Positions 1 to 6,858 of a stretch of DNA of 7,963 nucleotides are shown piece by piece; the first letter of the stretch is position 1, and each line of letters opens with the position of its first letter. The stretch is from contig DMMK01000502.1 in NCBI GenBank assembly GCA_003453085.1, positions 1 through 7,963 on the forward strand, given 5' to 3'. The stretch comes from Verrucomicrobiales bacterium. Lineage in GTDB: Bacteria > Verrucomicrobiota > Verrucomicrobiia > Verrucomicrobiales > Verrucomicrobiaceae. Made by a program: the position numbers and the translations under genes. The notes beneath the pieces are model-generated. The model was not told where the DNA came from. It searched no databases and saw nothing but the letters and a program-made list of their open reading frames with translations.

Positions 1-87
1 AATGAATACAATGTTAGGCCGAACATCCGGGGCAGCCTGAGCAAAACCAAAGGCCAGCAGTAAAATAAAAACGGAGAAGAACTTCAT
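1..87 (-). CDS. Secreted sulfatase, N-terminal fragment (runs off left edge)
   Basis: The reverse strand from 87 reads ATG followed by 28 open codons to the window edge. The peptide starts with Met-Lys-Phe-Phe, continues with a hydrophobic run rich in Leu, Phe and Ala, and has an Ala-Gln-Ala-Ala stretch suited to signal peptidase I near residues 17-19. It then reads Arg-Pro-Asn-Ile-Val-Phe-Ile, the standard opening strand of the sulfatase (alkaline-phosphatase-like) fold, which is normally followed by the metal-binding Asp-Asp pair just outside this window. It starts 23 bases after the stop of the complete sulfatase, so it is most likely the fourth gene of the same operon. No Shine-Dalgarno sequence precedes it; the 23-base gap is almost entirely pyrimidine on the coding strand. 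The substrate cannot be told from this fragment, and the formylglycine motif is not visible. Confidence 0.8.
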   Translation of the reverse strand, partial: MKFFSVFILLLAFGFAQAAPDVRPNIVFI

Positions 88-110
88 GAAAAGGGGACAG
101 GGAAAACGAA

Positions 111-1562
111 TCAGTGTTTCTTAAATGGGAAAGGCGGAGGGCCTCCGGCACGATGCTCCAGGGAATCCTCCATCTTCCATTTCGGCAGCAGGATCTTAAT
201 CTCCTCAGAGGTGGGAATCTTCCACTTTGCAGGTTGGGGGTGCGCCTCAGTCAGTGGCAAATCATCGCCAAATTTTGTCTGCAACTCAGCCAGCTTTTTC
301 AGCATGGTTTGTTTGCGTTCTTGAAGCTCCGGCTGGCGCGAAAGATCCTCCATTTCTAAAGGATCGTTTTCCAAATCAAAGAGCTGGGTCACATCGGTCT
401 GAGGATAACGGATCAGCTTGTAGCGTTCATCCCGCAGACCGCGCTGTTTGTCCATGTAGGTCAGCAGCAATGACTCACGGGAAGATTTCTTTTGTCCTAA
501 AATGACCGGATTAAAGGAGACACCGTCAATACTCGCAGGCGGATTCGCCCCCACCAGATCACAGACCGTGGGATAAATATCCAGCAGATGCACCAGCGCA
601 GCGCTCTTTCCCTTCGGAATACCGGGGCCAGCCACCACCAGAGGTGCCTTGGCGCTGTGATCGTAGAGGTTCTGCTTGCCTAACAAACCATGGCTGCCAA
701 TGGCGATGCCTTGATCCGCCGAAAAAAGGATAATCGTGTTCTCCATCAGTCCGCGCTCCTGCAGAACTTTCAGCAGACGACCAATCTGCGCATCCAGTCC
801 GGTGATGGTGGCATAGTAATCTCTCCAAGTGCGGCGAATCTCCGCCTCCGTGCGCGGCCAGGGCGAGATCATTTCATCCCGCACCATCATCTCACCGTTG
901 TCAAAGGGATGCACTGGCAGGTAGTTCTTTGGCAGCGGCATTTGCGCCTCCACATAGAGGTCACGATAAGACTGGGCGGCGACACGCGGGTCATGAGGAT
1001 TGCTGAACCCCAGATACATGAAGAAGGGTTTCTCATCAGACCGCTGGCTCACAAACTGGATGGCTCCATCAATGATCTCGCGCCCCGGTTCCCCATGCTC
1101 ACGATCCATGTGATCGTGCTCCAGGTAATGGACGTGATCAAACTTCGCCTGGATCAGATTGGCTGAATTTCCCTTCTTCCCAAAGTGCCAGGTTTCATAA
1201 CCTGCAGCCTTCATGGACAAGGGAAAATTCGGCCCGTCTCCAGGACTCATTTTGCCACGGCGCGGCTCCGGCGCACCTGCGGGAAGATAATCCTTCCAGC
1301 GCGTGTAGGCCCGGCCACTCATCATCATATTCCGGCTGGGCATGCAGACCGCCGGAGAATTGCCCCCCAAATTGTATGCATAGGTAAAGGTGAACCCACG
1401 CTGCACTAGCGAATCGAGATGAGGGGTCTTCACCACAGGATCTCCCAATGCGGCCAGTGAATCGGAGCGCATGTCATCAGCAAACAGAAACAGAACGTTT
1501 GGATGAGCCGCCGAGGCCAATCCACAAACCAACAGCAGGCAGAGGGAGAGCAATGTTTTCAT
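111..1562 (-). CDS. Secreted formylglycine-dependent sulfatase (arylsulfatase A-like family)
   Basis: A 483-residue sulfatase predicted to hydrolyse sulfate esters, probably on carbohydrate, outside the cytoplasm. Residues 1-18 form a Sec signal peptide ending near Ala-Ser-Ala. Asn-Val-Leu-Phe-Leu-Phe-Ala-Asp-Asp (22-30) supplies the first metal-binding aspartates. Cys73-Met-Pro-Ser-Arg77 is the C-x-P-S-R signature whose Cys becomes formylglycine, so a separate maturation enzyme is needed; none is encoded here. His190 lies in Asn-Pro-His-Asp-Pro, Asp283-Gln284 form the second metal pair, and Lys296 follows. Two positions are unusual: the normal G-K-W-H block reads G-K-K-G-N (128-132), and the second metal pair is Asp-Gln rather than Asp-Asn or Asp-His. 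The C-terminal 25 residues are rich in Pro, His and Lys. The ATG at 1562 is chosen because it begins the signal peptide; no Shine-Dalgarno is visible. It lies 58 bases after the DUF1501 gene. Substrate class is not determinable by eye. Confidence 0.93.
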   Translation of the reverse strand: MKTLLSLCLLLVCGLASAAHPNVLFLFADDMRSDSLAALGDPVVKTPHLDSLVQRGFTFTYAYNLGGNSPAVCMPSRNMMMSGRAYTRWKDYLPAGAPEPRRGKMSPGDGPNFPLSMKAAGYETWHFGKKGNSANLIQAKFDHVHYLEHDHMDREHGEPGREIIDGAIQFVSQRSDEKPFFMYLGFSNPHDPRVAAQSYRDLYVEAQMPLPKNYLPVHPFDNGEMMVRDEMISPWPRTEAEIRRTWRDYYATITGLDAQIGRLLKVLQERGLMENTIILFSADQGIAIGSHGLLGKQNLYDHSAKAPLVVAGPGIPKGKSAALVHLLDIYPTVCDLVGANPPASIDGVSFNPVILGQKKSSRESLLLTYMDKQRGLRDERYKLIRYPQTDVTQLFDLENDPLEMEDLSRQPELQERKQTMLKKLAELQTKFGDDLPLTEAHPQPAKWKIPTSEEIKILLPKWKMEDSLEHRAGGPPPFPFKKH

Positions 1563-1620
1563 CGTCGGATAACGCCACAGAAACGCCCTTGTTTCCGATC
1601 ATGTAGGGCGATGTGTCTGT

Positions 1621-3069
1621 TTAAGCAAAAAGATCCTCCACAGCCTTCCCCTTGCCATCTTCCGTCACATAAAAAGGCCGTCCTTCGATGAGGTATTCCG
1701 TCTTCGGGCTGATGCCCATAGCGGTCATGATGGTGGCATGCAGATCCATCACACTGACTGGGTTCTTGGTCGCCACCAGCGGGCGCTCATCCGCCGTCGC
1801 CCCATAGACAAAACCTTTTTTCACCCCACCACCAAACATGACCACACTGGTCCCTGCCGTGAAATGTCGGTGCAGACCGTAATGCTTCATCTCCTCAAGC
1901 CGCTCCACCTTGAAAGTGGCTTGATCATTGGCATTCGATCCAGGCTTGCCTTCCATGATGGCATCCCGGCTGAACTCACTCGCGATGACGATCAACGTGC
2001 GGTCTAACAAACCACGTTCCTCAAGATCCCGGACCAGGGTGGCGATAGGCAGGTCCATCTCCTTGTGCAGACCATCCACGGTTGTGTGCCCATCCTTGTG
2101 GGTATCCCATTGGAAAAAGGGCACGTATTCCGTGGTCACCTCGACAAACCGCACGCCAGCCTCCACCAATCTCCGTGCCAACAGGCAGCCGCGACCAAAA
2201 CGTCCCGTGTCATATTTGGCGTAGCTCTCCTTCGGCTCCAGGGTGATATCGAAGGCCTCACGCTCTTTCGAACTCAACAGGCGATAGGCATTGTCCATGC
2301 TGCGTATCAGCGACTGCTGCTGGTGATCGCTCATGTAGTCACGCTGTGGACTTTGATCCACCAGCTTGCGGAACAGCTTGTCCCGACTGGCAAAGCGGCC
2401 TGCATCCATGCCCTTCGGTGGGCGCACAGAGGTTGCCGCCTCCTCAGGATAAGGCAGGTTCATGGGACCGTACTCACTGCCGAAAAAGCCTGCCGAGGTA
2501 AAGGCCTTCAGTTCCTCACTCTCACCCACTCCTTCCAGTCGCTGGCCGATGTTTACAAATGAAGGCATCACCGCATTGCGTGGCCCCAGCACCTTCGCCA
2601 TCCAGGAACCAATGTGCGGGCAGGCCACCGTCTGCGGCGGCACATAGCCCGTGTGCCAGTGGTACTGATGGCGGCTGTGCAGGATGCTACCCAGATCCGG
2701 CTGCACGGCACTGCGGATCAGCGTGGCCCGGTCCATCACTTGGGCGATGTTTTCCAGACCCTGACAGATTTTCACCCCGTCCACGGCGGTATCAATCGCC
2801 GGAAAGGTGCTCAGCATTTTCGCCACTTCGACACCCTTTTCAAAGGGCACATAACGCTTCGGATCAAAGGTCTCCGGCGCAGCCATGCCGCCGGCCATCC
2901 AAAGCAGAATGCAGGCATCCGCCTTGGCCTTCGGATGCTGCAACGCTGCCCCCTTCACCATCTGCGGAGCTCCGGTCATCCAGGCGGCCGTCCCTGCAGC
3001 AGCGAGCTGCCGGATGAAATCGCGTCTAACAATGGATGCCGGTGCCTGTGGATCGAATTCACGGTTCAT
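1621..3069 (-). CDS. DUF1501 family protein with twin-arginine signal
   Basis: A 482-residue member of the DUF1501 family, which is distantly related to the alkaline phosphatase/sulfatase fold and is abundant in Planctomycetes and Verrucomicrobia; its reaction is not established. The N-terminus carries Arg15-Arg16-Asp-Phe-Ile followed by an Ala-rich hydrophobic stretch (21-36), a typical Tat export signal, so the protein is probably folded before export. Family landmarks are Trp-Met-Ala-Gly-Gly with Thr-Phe-Asp-Pro-Lys (57-71), Trp-Asp-Thr-His (321-324), Ser-Glu-Phe-Ser-Arg (364-368, usually Ser-Glu-Phe-Gly-Arg), Phe-Gly-Gly-Gly-Val-Lys (412-417) and Asp-Leu-His-Ala-Thr (442-446). The Gly-Arg-Asp-His segment usually seen between the last landmarks is replaced by a charged stretch (about 373-400). 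The ATG at 3069 is supported by AAGGA nine bases upstream. It starts 21 bases after the DUF1549/DUF1553 gene, the pairing usual for this family, so the two are almost certainly co-transcribed. Confidence 0.92.
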   Translation of the reverse strand: MNREFDPQAPASIVRRDFIRQLAAAGTAAWMTGAPQMVKGAALQHPKAKADACILLWMAGGMAAPETFDPKRYVPFEKGVEVAKMLSTFPAIDTAVDGVKICQGLENIAQVMDRATLIRSAVQPDLGSILHSRHQYHWHTGYVPPQTVACPHIGSWMAKVLGPRNAVMPSFVNIGQRLEGVGESEELKAFTSAGFFGSEYGPMNLPYPEEAATSVRPPKGMDAGRFASRDKLFRKLVDQSPQRDYMSDHQQQSLIRSMDNAYRLLSSKEREAFDITLEPKESYAKYDTGRFGRGCLLARRLVEAGVRFVEVTTEYVPFFQWDTHKDGHTTVDGLHKEMDLPIATLVRDLEERGLLDRTLIVIASEFSRDAIMEGKPGSNANDQATFKVERLEEMKHYGLHRHFTAGTSVVMFGGGVKKGFVYGATADERPLVATKNPVSVMDLHATIMTAMGISPKTEYLIEGRPFYVTEDGKGKAVEDLFA

Positions 3070-3078
3070 GATCTGGAT

Positions 3079-3083
3079 TCCTT
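3079..3083 (-). promoter_or_regulatory. Shine-Dalgarno sequence of the DUF1501 gene
   Basis: AAGGA on the reverse strand, nine bases before the ATG at 3069. It lies in the 21-base gap after the stop codon of the upstream haem protein gene and supports both the chosen start and translation from a shared transcript. It is one of only two recognisable ribosome binding sites in the window. Confidence 0.65.
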
Positions 3084-3090
3084 CAAAGGT

Positions 3091-5511
3091 TTAACGAACA
3101 AACATAAACTCAGGCTGCATCACCACAGCCCACAACAGGTCTTGAACCGACGTCGCCGTGGGCTTTTCGCCCAACACTTCCAGAGCGGCCTGCATTTCAG
3201 CTCCTGTCGGGTCCCGCGCCAGGGCCTGCTGATAAATCCAATTCACCAAGGCATTCGGTGCCTTCCATTCACGTTCAGCCAGGGCCTCGGCACCGCGTGC
3301 CAAGGTGCCCGTCAAGGCTTCCCCATTGGAAAGATCCAGCGCCTCCAATGTGGTGATCTCGTTCGGACGCATCGAGACGATTTGATCCCGATTAGGCCGC
3401 CCGAGTGAGCGCATCAAGAAGTCGCTTTTCAGCAAACTCGCCCGCACGATGAGGTGACCACTTTTCCCTCCCTGGGCCAGCAGGGCCGGACCTTGAGACT
3501 CCAGCCGCTGCTTCCAGGCTCCCAGAGCTTTCACCACCACGGCGGGTTTCCAGCCCCTGGCCACCACGGCTCCCAGCCGACCTTCTTTGCCTTCGGGCAC
3601 CTCAGGATTCCACTCCCAGGTCTCGTCGGTATTGACACTCATCTCCTGCCCGTCAGCCATTTTCAGGCGGGCTTCAAAATACAGCCCCGCATGATTCGGT
3701 CCTTTGCCAGCATTGCTTCCCATGACTACAAAAGTGTTAGGCCCAACCACAAGTTTGTCAGCCAAAGGAACAGCCACGATCTGCTCCCAGTTTTCGCTCC
3801 CCGTCACCTTGCGTCCATTGATGTAGAGAGAAAAACCATTGTCGCAGGTCATGATGGCAGAGCCCACAGCCACCGCCTGATCCAGCTTCAGAACTTTCCG
3901 AAGCAGGATCTTCTCCCCCGCAGGTGGCACGTTGCCCGGCAGTGCCGAATCTCCCCAGATCCATTTTCCCTGAAGCTGGATCTGCTTGGCCAGCGCTAGG
4001 TCAGGCTTCCCACGAAACACCGCCGCATCCATCTTCGCCGGGGCCGCGCCGGTCAGCCGCCACACCCCGTCGAGAAACTGCTCGGCGGTCAATCGTTTTG
4101 CCCGCACTCCTTTGAAAACATAAGCCGCATCTTCGATTTCGCCACTCACCACCTCACCTTGAGACTGGTAGATCTGAGAAGTGGCGATCAGTTGCAGCGT
4201 CTGCTTCAGATCATACCCACTTTCCTGCAAATGAGTCGCGAGGAAGTCCAGCAGGTCCGCATTCCATGGCGGCGTGTCCATGGCATCCAAGGGATGCACA
4301 ATGCCGCGCCCCATCAGGCGATGCCAAAGACGGTTCACGATGGTACGTGTGAACCGTCCATTTTCAGGATGCGTCATCAGCCCGGCCAACTGCCGCAGCC
4401 GCTCCACCCGGGGTGCGGTGGCCTCCACATCTCCGATTTCCGGAAACAACCAGCCCGCTTTCGCCTGGCGCCCCACCGGCTTGTCACAGCGATGAATGTC
4501 CAGCGGCTTCTCGGCATAGATCGCGGCCAGCCCATAGGCTTCATCCAGTTTCCAGCGATCCACAAAGCTGTCGTGGCAGGAGGCGCACTTGAGATTGATA
4601 CCCAGGAATGACTGACCCACGCTCTGCGCGAACTGGATTTCCACCGTCTGCCCAGCACTCACCTCGCCGCGCCATTTGATGCCATCAATGAAACCCCGGC
4701 TGTCATCGGTGGGTGGTGCAATCAGCTCACGCGTAAATTGGTCGAACCTTTTGTTATTCACCAAGGATTCATAAAGCCATTTGCTGATCTGCTTGCGCCC
4801 ACCGGTGATGAATCCGGTGCCACCGTAATCATTGCGCAGCAGATCGTTCCAAAAAGTCAGCCAATGCTCGGCATAGTCCACATCCCGGGTCAGCACAGTT
4901 TGCACCAAACGTTCCCGCTTGCCTGCCGTCTTATCCGCCTGAAAGTCAGCCAATTCTTCCGGAGTCGGCAGCAGGCCGATAAGATCCAGATAAACACGGC
5001 GCATAAAGGCACCATCTTCAAGGGTCTTCGGGCGCGCCAGTTTCCGCTCCACAAAGTAGGCATCCACCAAGCGATCCACCGGGTTTTGACGTCCTTCCAT
5101 GGCAGCAGGCAAATTTACTTGGCGTGGTTTTAAAGGCGGCTCGTAGGCTGGCTTTTTGAAGGCAAATCCCGCCTCCCAGGGCAGCCCTTCCTCCACCCAC
5201 TGCTTCAGCAGCGTGACTTCATCCTTGGTTAGCCCAGGCCCTTTCGGCGGCATGCGCAGGTCTTCATCCTCAGTGCTCACCACCTCCAGCAGCAGGCTCT
5301 CATGCGGCACTTTGACATCCACCACCAGCCCATTTTCCCCGCCCGTCATCAGGGATCCACGGTCATTCATGGAAAAGCCGCCCTTCTTTTTGTCCCCCAT
5401 GTGGCACTCCGCACAGTGCTTCCGCAAAACGGGAACGATCTGGTGCGCAAAGTCAACCGCTGCCCAGGCAGGGGCAGCCGAAATCAAGAGAAGGCAGAGC
5501 GACTTTTTCAT
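3091..5511 (-). CDS. Secreted DUF1549/DUF1553 protein with planctomycete-type cytochrome c domain and inserted beta-sandwich
   Basis: An 806-residue exported haem protein of the PSCyt1-DUF1549-DUF1553 type, common in Planctomycetes and Verrucomicrobia but of unproven role. After a Sec signal peptide (1-18, ending Ala-Trp-Ala) comes a cytochrome-like domain with Cys33-x-x-Cys-His37 and a candidate axial Met87 in Arg-Met-Pro-Pro. DUF1549 spans about 143-335 and contains a second haem motif, Cys309-Ala-Ser-Cys-His313. DUF1553 begins near 375 (Asn-Arg-Leu-Trp-His about 393-397), is interrupted at about 514-638 by a beta-sandwich-like insert, and resumes to the C-terminus with the usual Leu-Asn/Ser-Asn-Gly and Asp-Leu-Leu-Trp-Ala landmarks. 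The frame stays open upstream to a GTG at 5553 with an ATG at 5541, but the ATG at 5511 directly begins the signal peptide and is preferred. It is the first gene of the operon. Electron transfer or oxidation of a carbohydrate-linked substrate is only an inference. Confidence 0.92.
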   Translation of the reverse strand: MKKSLCLLLISAAPAWAAVDFAHQIVPVLRKHCAECHMGDKKKGGFSMNDRGSLMTGGENGLVVDVKVPHESLLLEVVSTEDEDLRMPPKGPGLTKDEVTLLKQWVEEGLPWEAGFAFKKPAYEPPLKPRQVNLPAAMEGRQNPVDRLVDAYFVERKLARPKTLEDGAFMRRVYLDLIGLLPTPEELADFQADKTAGKRERLVQTVLTRDVDYAEHWLTFWNDLLRNDYGGTGFITGGRKQISKWLYESLVNNKRFDQFTRELIAPPTDDSRGFIDGIKWRGEVSAGQTVEIQFAQSVGQSFLGINLKCASCHDSFVDRWKLDEAYGLAAIYAEKPLDIHRCDKPVGRQAKAGWLFPEIGDVEATAPRVERLRQLAGLMTHPENGRFTRTIVNRLWHRLMGRGIVHPLDAMDTPPWNADLLDFLATHLQESGYDLKQTLQLIATSQIYQSQGEVVSGEIEDAAYVFKGVRAKRLTAEQFLDGVWRLTGAAPAKMDAAVFRGKPDLALAKQIQLQGKWIWGDSALPGNVPPAGEKILLRKVLKLDQAVAVGSAIMTCDNGFSLYINGRKVTGSENWEQIVAVPLADKLVVGPNTFVVMGSNAGKGPNHAGLYFEARLKMADGQEMSVNTDETWEWNPEVPEGKEGRLGAVVARGWKPAVVVKALGAWKQRLESQGPALLAQGGKSGHLIVRASLLKSDFLMRSLGRPNRDQIVSMRPNEITTLEALDLSNGEALTGTLARGAEALAEREWKAPNALVNWIYQQALARDPTGAEMQAALEVLGEKPTATSVQDLLWAVVMQPEFMFVR
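3598..3975 (-). other. Beta-sandwich (glycan-binding-like) domain encoded inside the DUF1553 region
   Basis: Residues about 513-638 of the haem protein do not look like DUF1553. They begin with Gly-Lys-Trp-Ile-Trp, continue with Thr-Cys-Asp-Asn-Gly-Phe-Ser-Leu-Tyr-Ile-Asn-Gly (555-566), then Val-Gly-Pro-Asn-Thr-Phe-Val-Val and an Ala-Gly-Leu-Tyr-Phe-Glu-Ala strand, and end with Asn-Thr-Asp-Glu-Thr-Trp-Glu-Trp. This succession resembles the jelly-roll modules found at the N-terminus of alpha-L-rhamnosidases and in galactose-binding-like domains. The resemblance is by eye; binding ability is inferred. Confidence 0.55.
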
Positions 5512-5817
5512 GCAGTTGGTTGAGCAGCTTACCCCTTTCATGCGGTTGGGCACAAGCCTGTCACTTTTCCGAAACGAACTGCAGCCGACTAAAACATCAG
5601 CAAAGTTTGTGTCGGATTTCGCAGTCGCTCAACTTCCAGCGCTCACATCGCACAGCCTTTCTTCCCGCGCCCTCCCTTTGATCTCCCAAGATTGCCGTCG
5701 GTCACCACCCGGGCTCAGAGGCGAGGACATGGCTGTGGAGAATCTTAAACTGAAAGCAAAGCTCCGCTGCATTCCCTCCAAAATGTCTAGATCGGTCCAT
5801 CATCCGTCAGGCCTTGC
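5512..5817. other. 306-base non-coding region upstream of the haem protein-DUF1501-sulfatase operon
   Basis: No convincing gene was found here on either strand. The minus-strand operon must be transcribed from this region or through it from the esterase gene. No good -35/-10 pair was found. Two small structures are present: an imperfect dyad at 5585-5615, and a near-direct repeat around the two ATG codons at 5511 and 5541. No clear hairpin followed by a T-run ends the esterase gene at 5818, so read-through cannot be excluded. Confidence 0.6.
5585..5615. repeat. Imperfect inverted repeat, possible operator or leader hairpin
   Basis: CCGAC at 5585-5589 pairs with GTCGG at 5611-5615, and AAAC at 5592-5595 with GTTT at 5605-5608. 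The two stem parts are separated by a two-by-two mismatch and enclose a nine-base loop. It lies about 75-105 bases upstream of the preferred start of the operon's first gene, where an operator or leader structure could sit. The arms are short and chance is possible. Confidence 0.25.
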
Positions 5818-6723
5818 TCACTTCAAATGCTCCAACAGAAAGCCAAAGATGTCCGGGTGTTTCACCTGGGGCCCACCCGTGTAATTCAGTTCATACGGGA
5901 TACCCACTTTCTTGAGCTTCTCCTCCAGCCCCACGCCAAAGTTCGCCGAATGCGGTGGGTCTTTGGCCTCCTTGCCCATGGCAGGCACGGAGTCATAAAA
6001 CAGATACACGGGCGGGTCATCCGAGGTCGCCAGGGCATAGGGCGAAAACTTTTCAATCCACGGCATCAGCGACTCACGCTTGTCCACAAACTCCTGGTAG
6101 CTGGCCAATAGAAAAGCGTGGTGACCATAATCATTGTTAGGAATCCAGTCGCGCATCTGCTGCGGGTCCAGAGATGTCTGCGGCACAAAGCCCAGTGCGC
6201 AGGTCAGCCGGGTAGATTCACGGGCCACAGGGTCCGCGCTTTTGGCATCAGCCATGTCCGGGTGAAAGGCCAGCCAGAGAGTATTGAATCCGCCCGCCGA
6301 CCCACCGCAACCGCCGATGCGTGTTTTGTCAATTTTCCACTCCGCCGCCTTGCTGCGTACGAATTGCAGCGCGCGGGCCGAATCATCCAAACAAGCCTTC
6401 ACCGGCGGCACGCTTTTGTCCGAACTCACATCCGGGATCAGCCGGTAGTTGATGGATACCACCGAGATGCCAGACTCCAAGCACTTCGCCAGAAAGTCGG
6501 GATTGGCTTTGTCCCCATTCATCCAGCCGCCCCCGTGGATGAAAAACAGCAGCGGCACGGGCTTGTCTGAAGCCGCCTGGTAAAAATCCAGCACCTGCTT
6601 TTCATGCTTCCCATAGGCCACATTGGCCAGCGTCGGCTGCGGCACAGCGGGAGTCTGGGCCTGGCCCGCCAGCGTAGTGACGGCCAAAGTAACAGTGAAG
6701 ATCAGAGGGATGAGTCGGTGCAT
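5818..6723 (-). CDS. Secreted alpha/beta-hydrolase, esterase/lipase type (HGGGW family)
   Basis: A 301-residue alpha/beta-hydrolase of the esterase/lipase group (BD-FAE or hormone-sensitive-lipase-like), expected to cleave carboxylic esters such as acetyl or feruloyl groups. A Sec signal peptide covers about residues 1-22 (Ala-Gly-Gln-Ala end). His63-Gly-Gly-Gly-Trp67 forms the oxyanion-hole motif. The nucleophile elbow is Gly-Gly-Ser142-Ala-Gly. Asp235 or Asp236, just before the Pro-Pro-Val-Tyr-Leu-Phe-Tyr strand, and His289 near the C-terminus complete a plausible catalytic triad. Length is normal for the family. The frame stays open upstream to a TTG at 6855, but the ATG at 6723 begins the signal peptide and is preferred; the leader before it is pyrimidine-rich with no Shine-Dalgarno. 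It lies 306 bases upstream of the sulfatase operon on the same strand, so a link to decorated glycans is possible but unproven. The exact substrate is unknown. Confidence 0.88.
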   Translation of the reverse strand: MHRLIPLIFTVTLAVTTLAGQAQTPAVPQPTLANVAYGKHEKQVLDFYQAASDKPVPLLFFIHGGGWMNGDKANPDFLAKCLESGISVVSINYRLIPDVSSDKSVPPVKACLDDSARALQFVRSKAAEWKIDKTRIGGCGGSAGGFNTLWLAFHPDMADAKSADPVARESTRLTCALGFVPQTSLDPQQMRDWIPNNDYGHHAFLLASYQEFVDKRESLMPWIEKFSPYALATSDDPPVYLFYDSVPAMGKEAKDPPHSANFGVGLEEKLKKVGIPYELNYTGGPQVKHPDIFGFLLEHLK

Positions 6724-6858
6724 GAAAACGAAAGGGAAAGATCCAGAGGGGACCCAAAGCAATATGAGACCAACCCTCTCCACCGCAAAGACGAAAACGC
6801 CCCCCGGCTTCAACACCGCCTGCTCATCACGCGGAGCATCACGGCCACTGTGCAAGAC

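Noticed and set aside
1580..1610. Small hairpins in the gap between the DUF1501 and sulfatase genes (GAAAC/GTTTC and CGCCC/GGGCG)
   Set aside because: The stems are only five bases, overlap each other and have no T-run after them, so they do not support a terminator inside the operon.
2614..3408. A 264-codon open frame on the plus strand
   Set aside because: It lies antisense across the DUF1501 gene and the end of the haem protein gene, which have strong family motifs. The translated product has a composition rich in His, Arg and Gln typical of reversed coding sequence and shows no domain.
5512..5553. Start of the haem protein at the GTG (5553) or ATG (5541)
   Set aside because: Both would add a polar Cys-containing extension before an otherwise standard signal peptide, and neither has a Shine-Dalgarno sequence.
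5156..5884. A 242-codon open frame on the plus strand spanning the 306-base gap
   Set aside because: Most of it is antisense to the haem protein gene, and the remainder crosses the non-coding gap into the end of the esterase gene. It is Ser/Pro-rich and low in complexity, with no signal peptide or motif.
6761..6789. Possible promoter for the esterase on the minus strand: TTTGCG, 17 bases, CATATT
   Set aside because: The spacing is ideal, but the -35 matches only three of six consensus bases and the -10 four of six, which is not above what a GC-rich spacer gives by chance.
6724..6855. N-terminal extension of the esterase from a TTG at 6855
   Set aside because: The 44 added residues would place the signal peptide internally, and the upstream codon is a rare start without a ribosome binding site. 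The ATG at 6723 fits far better.
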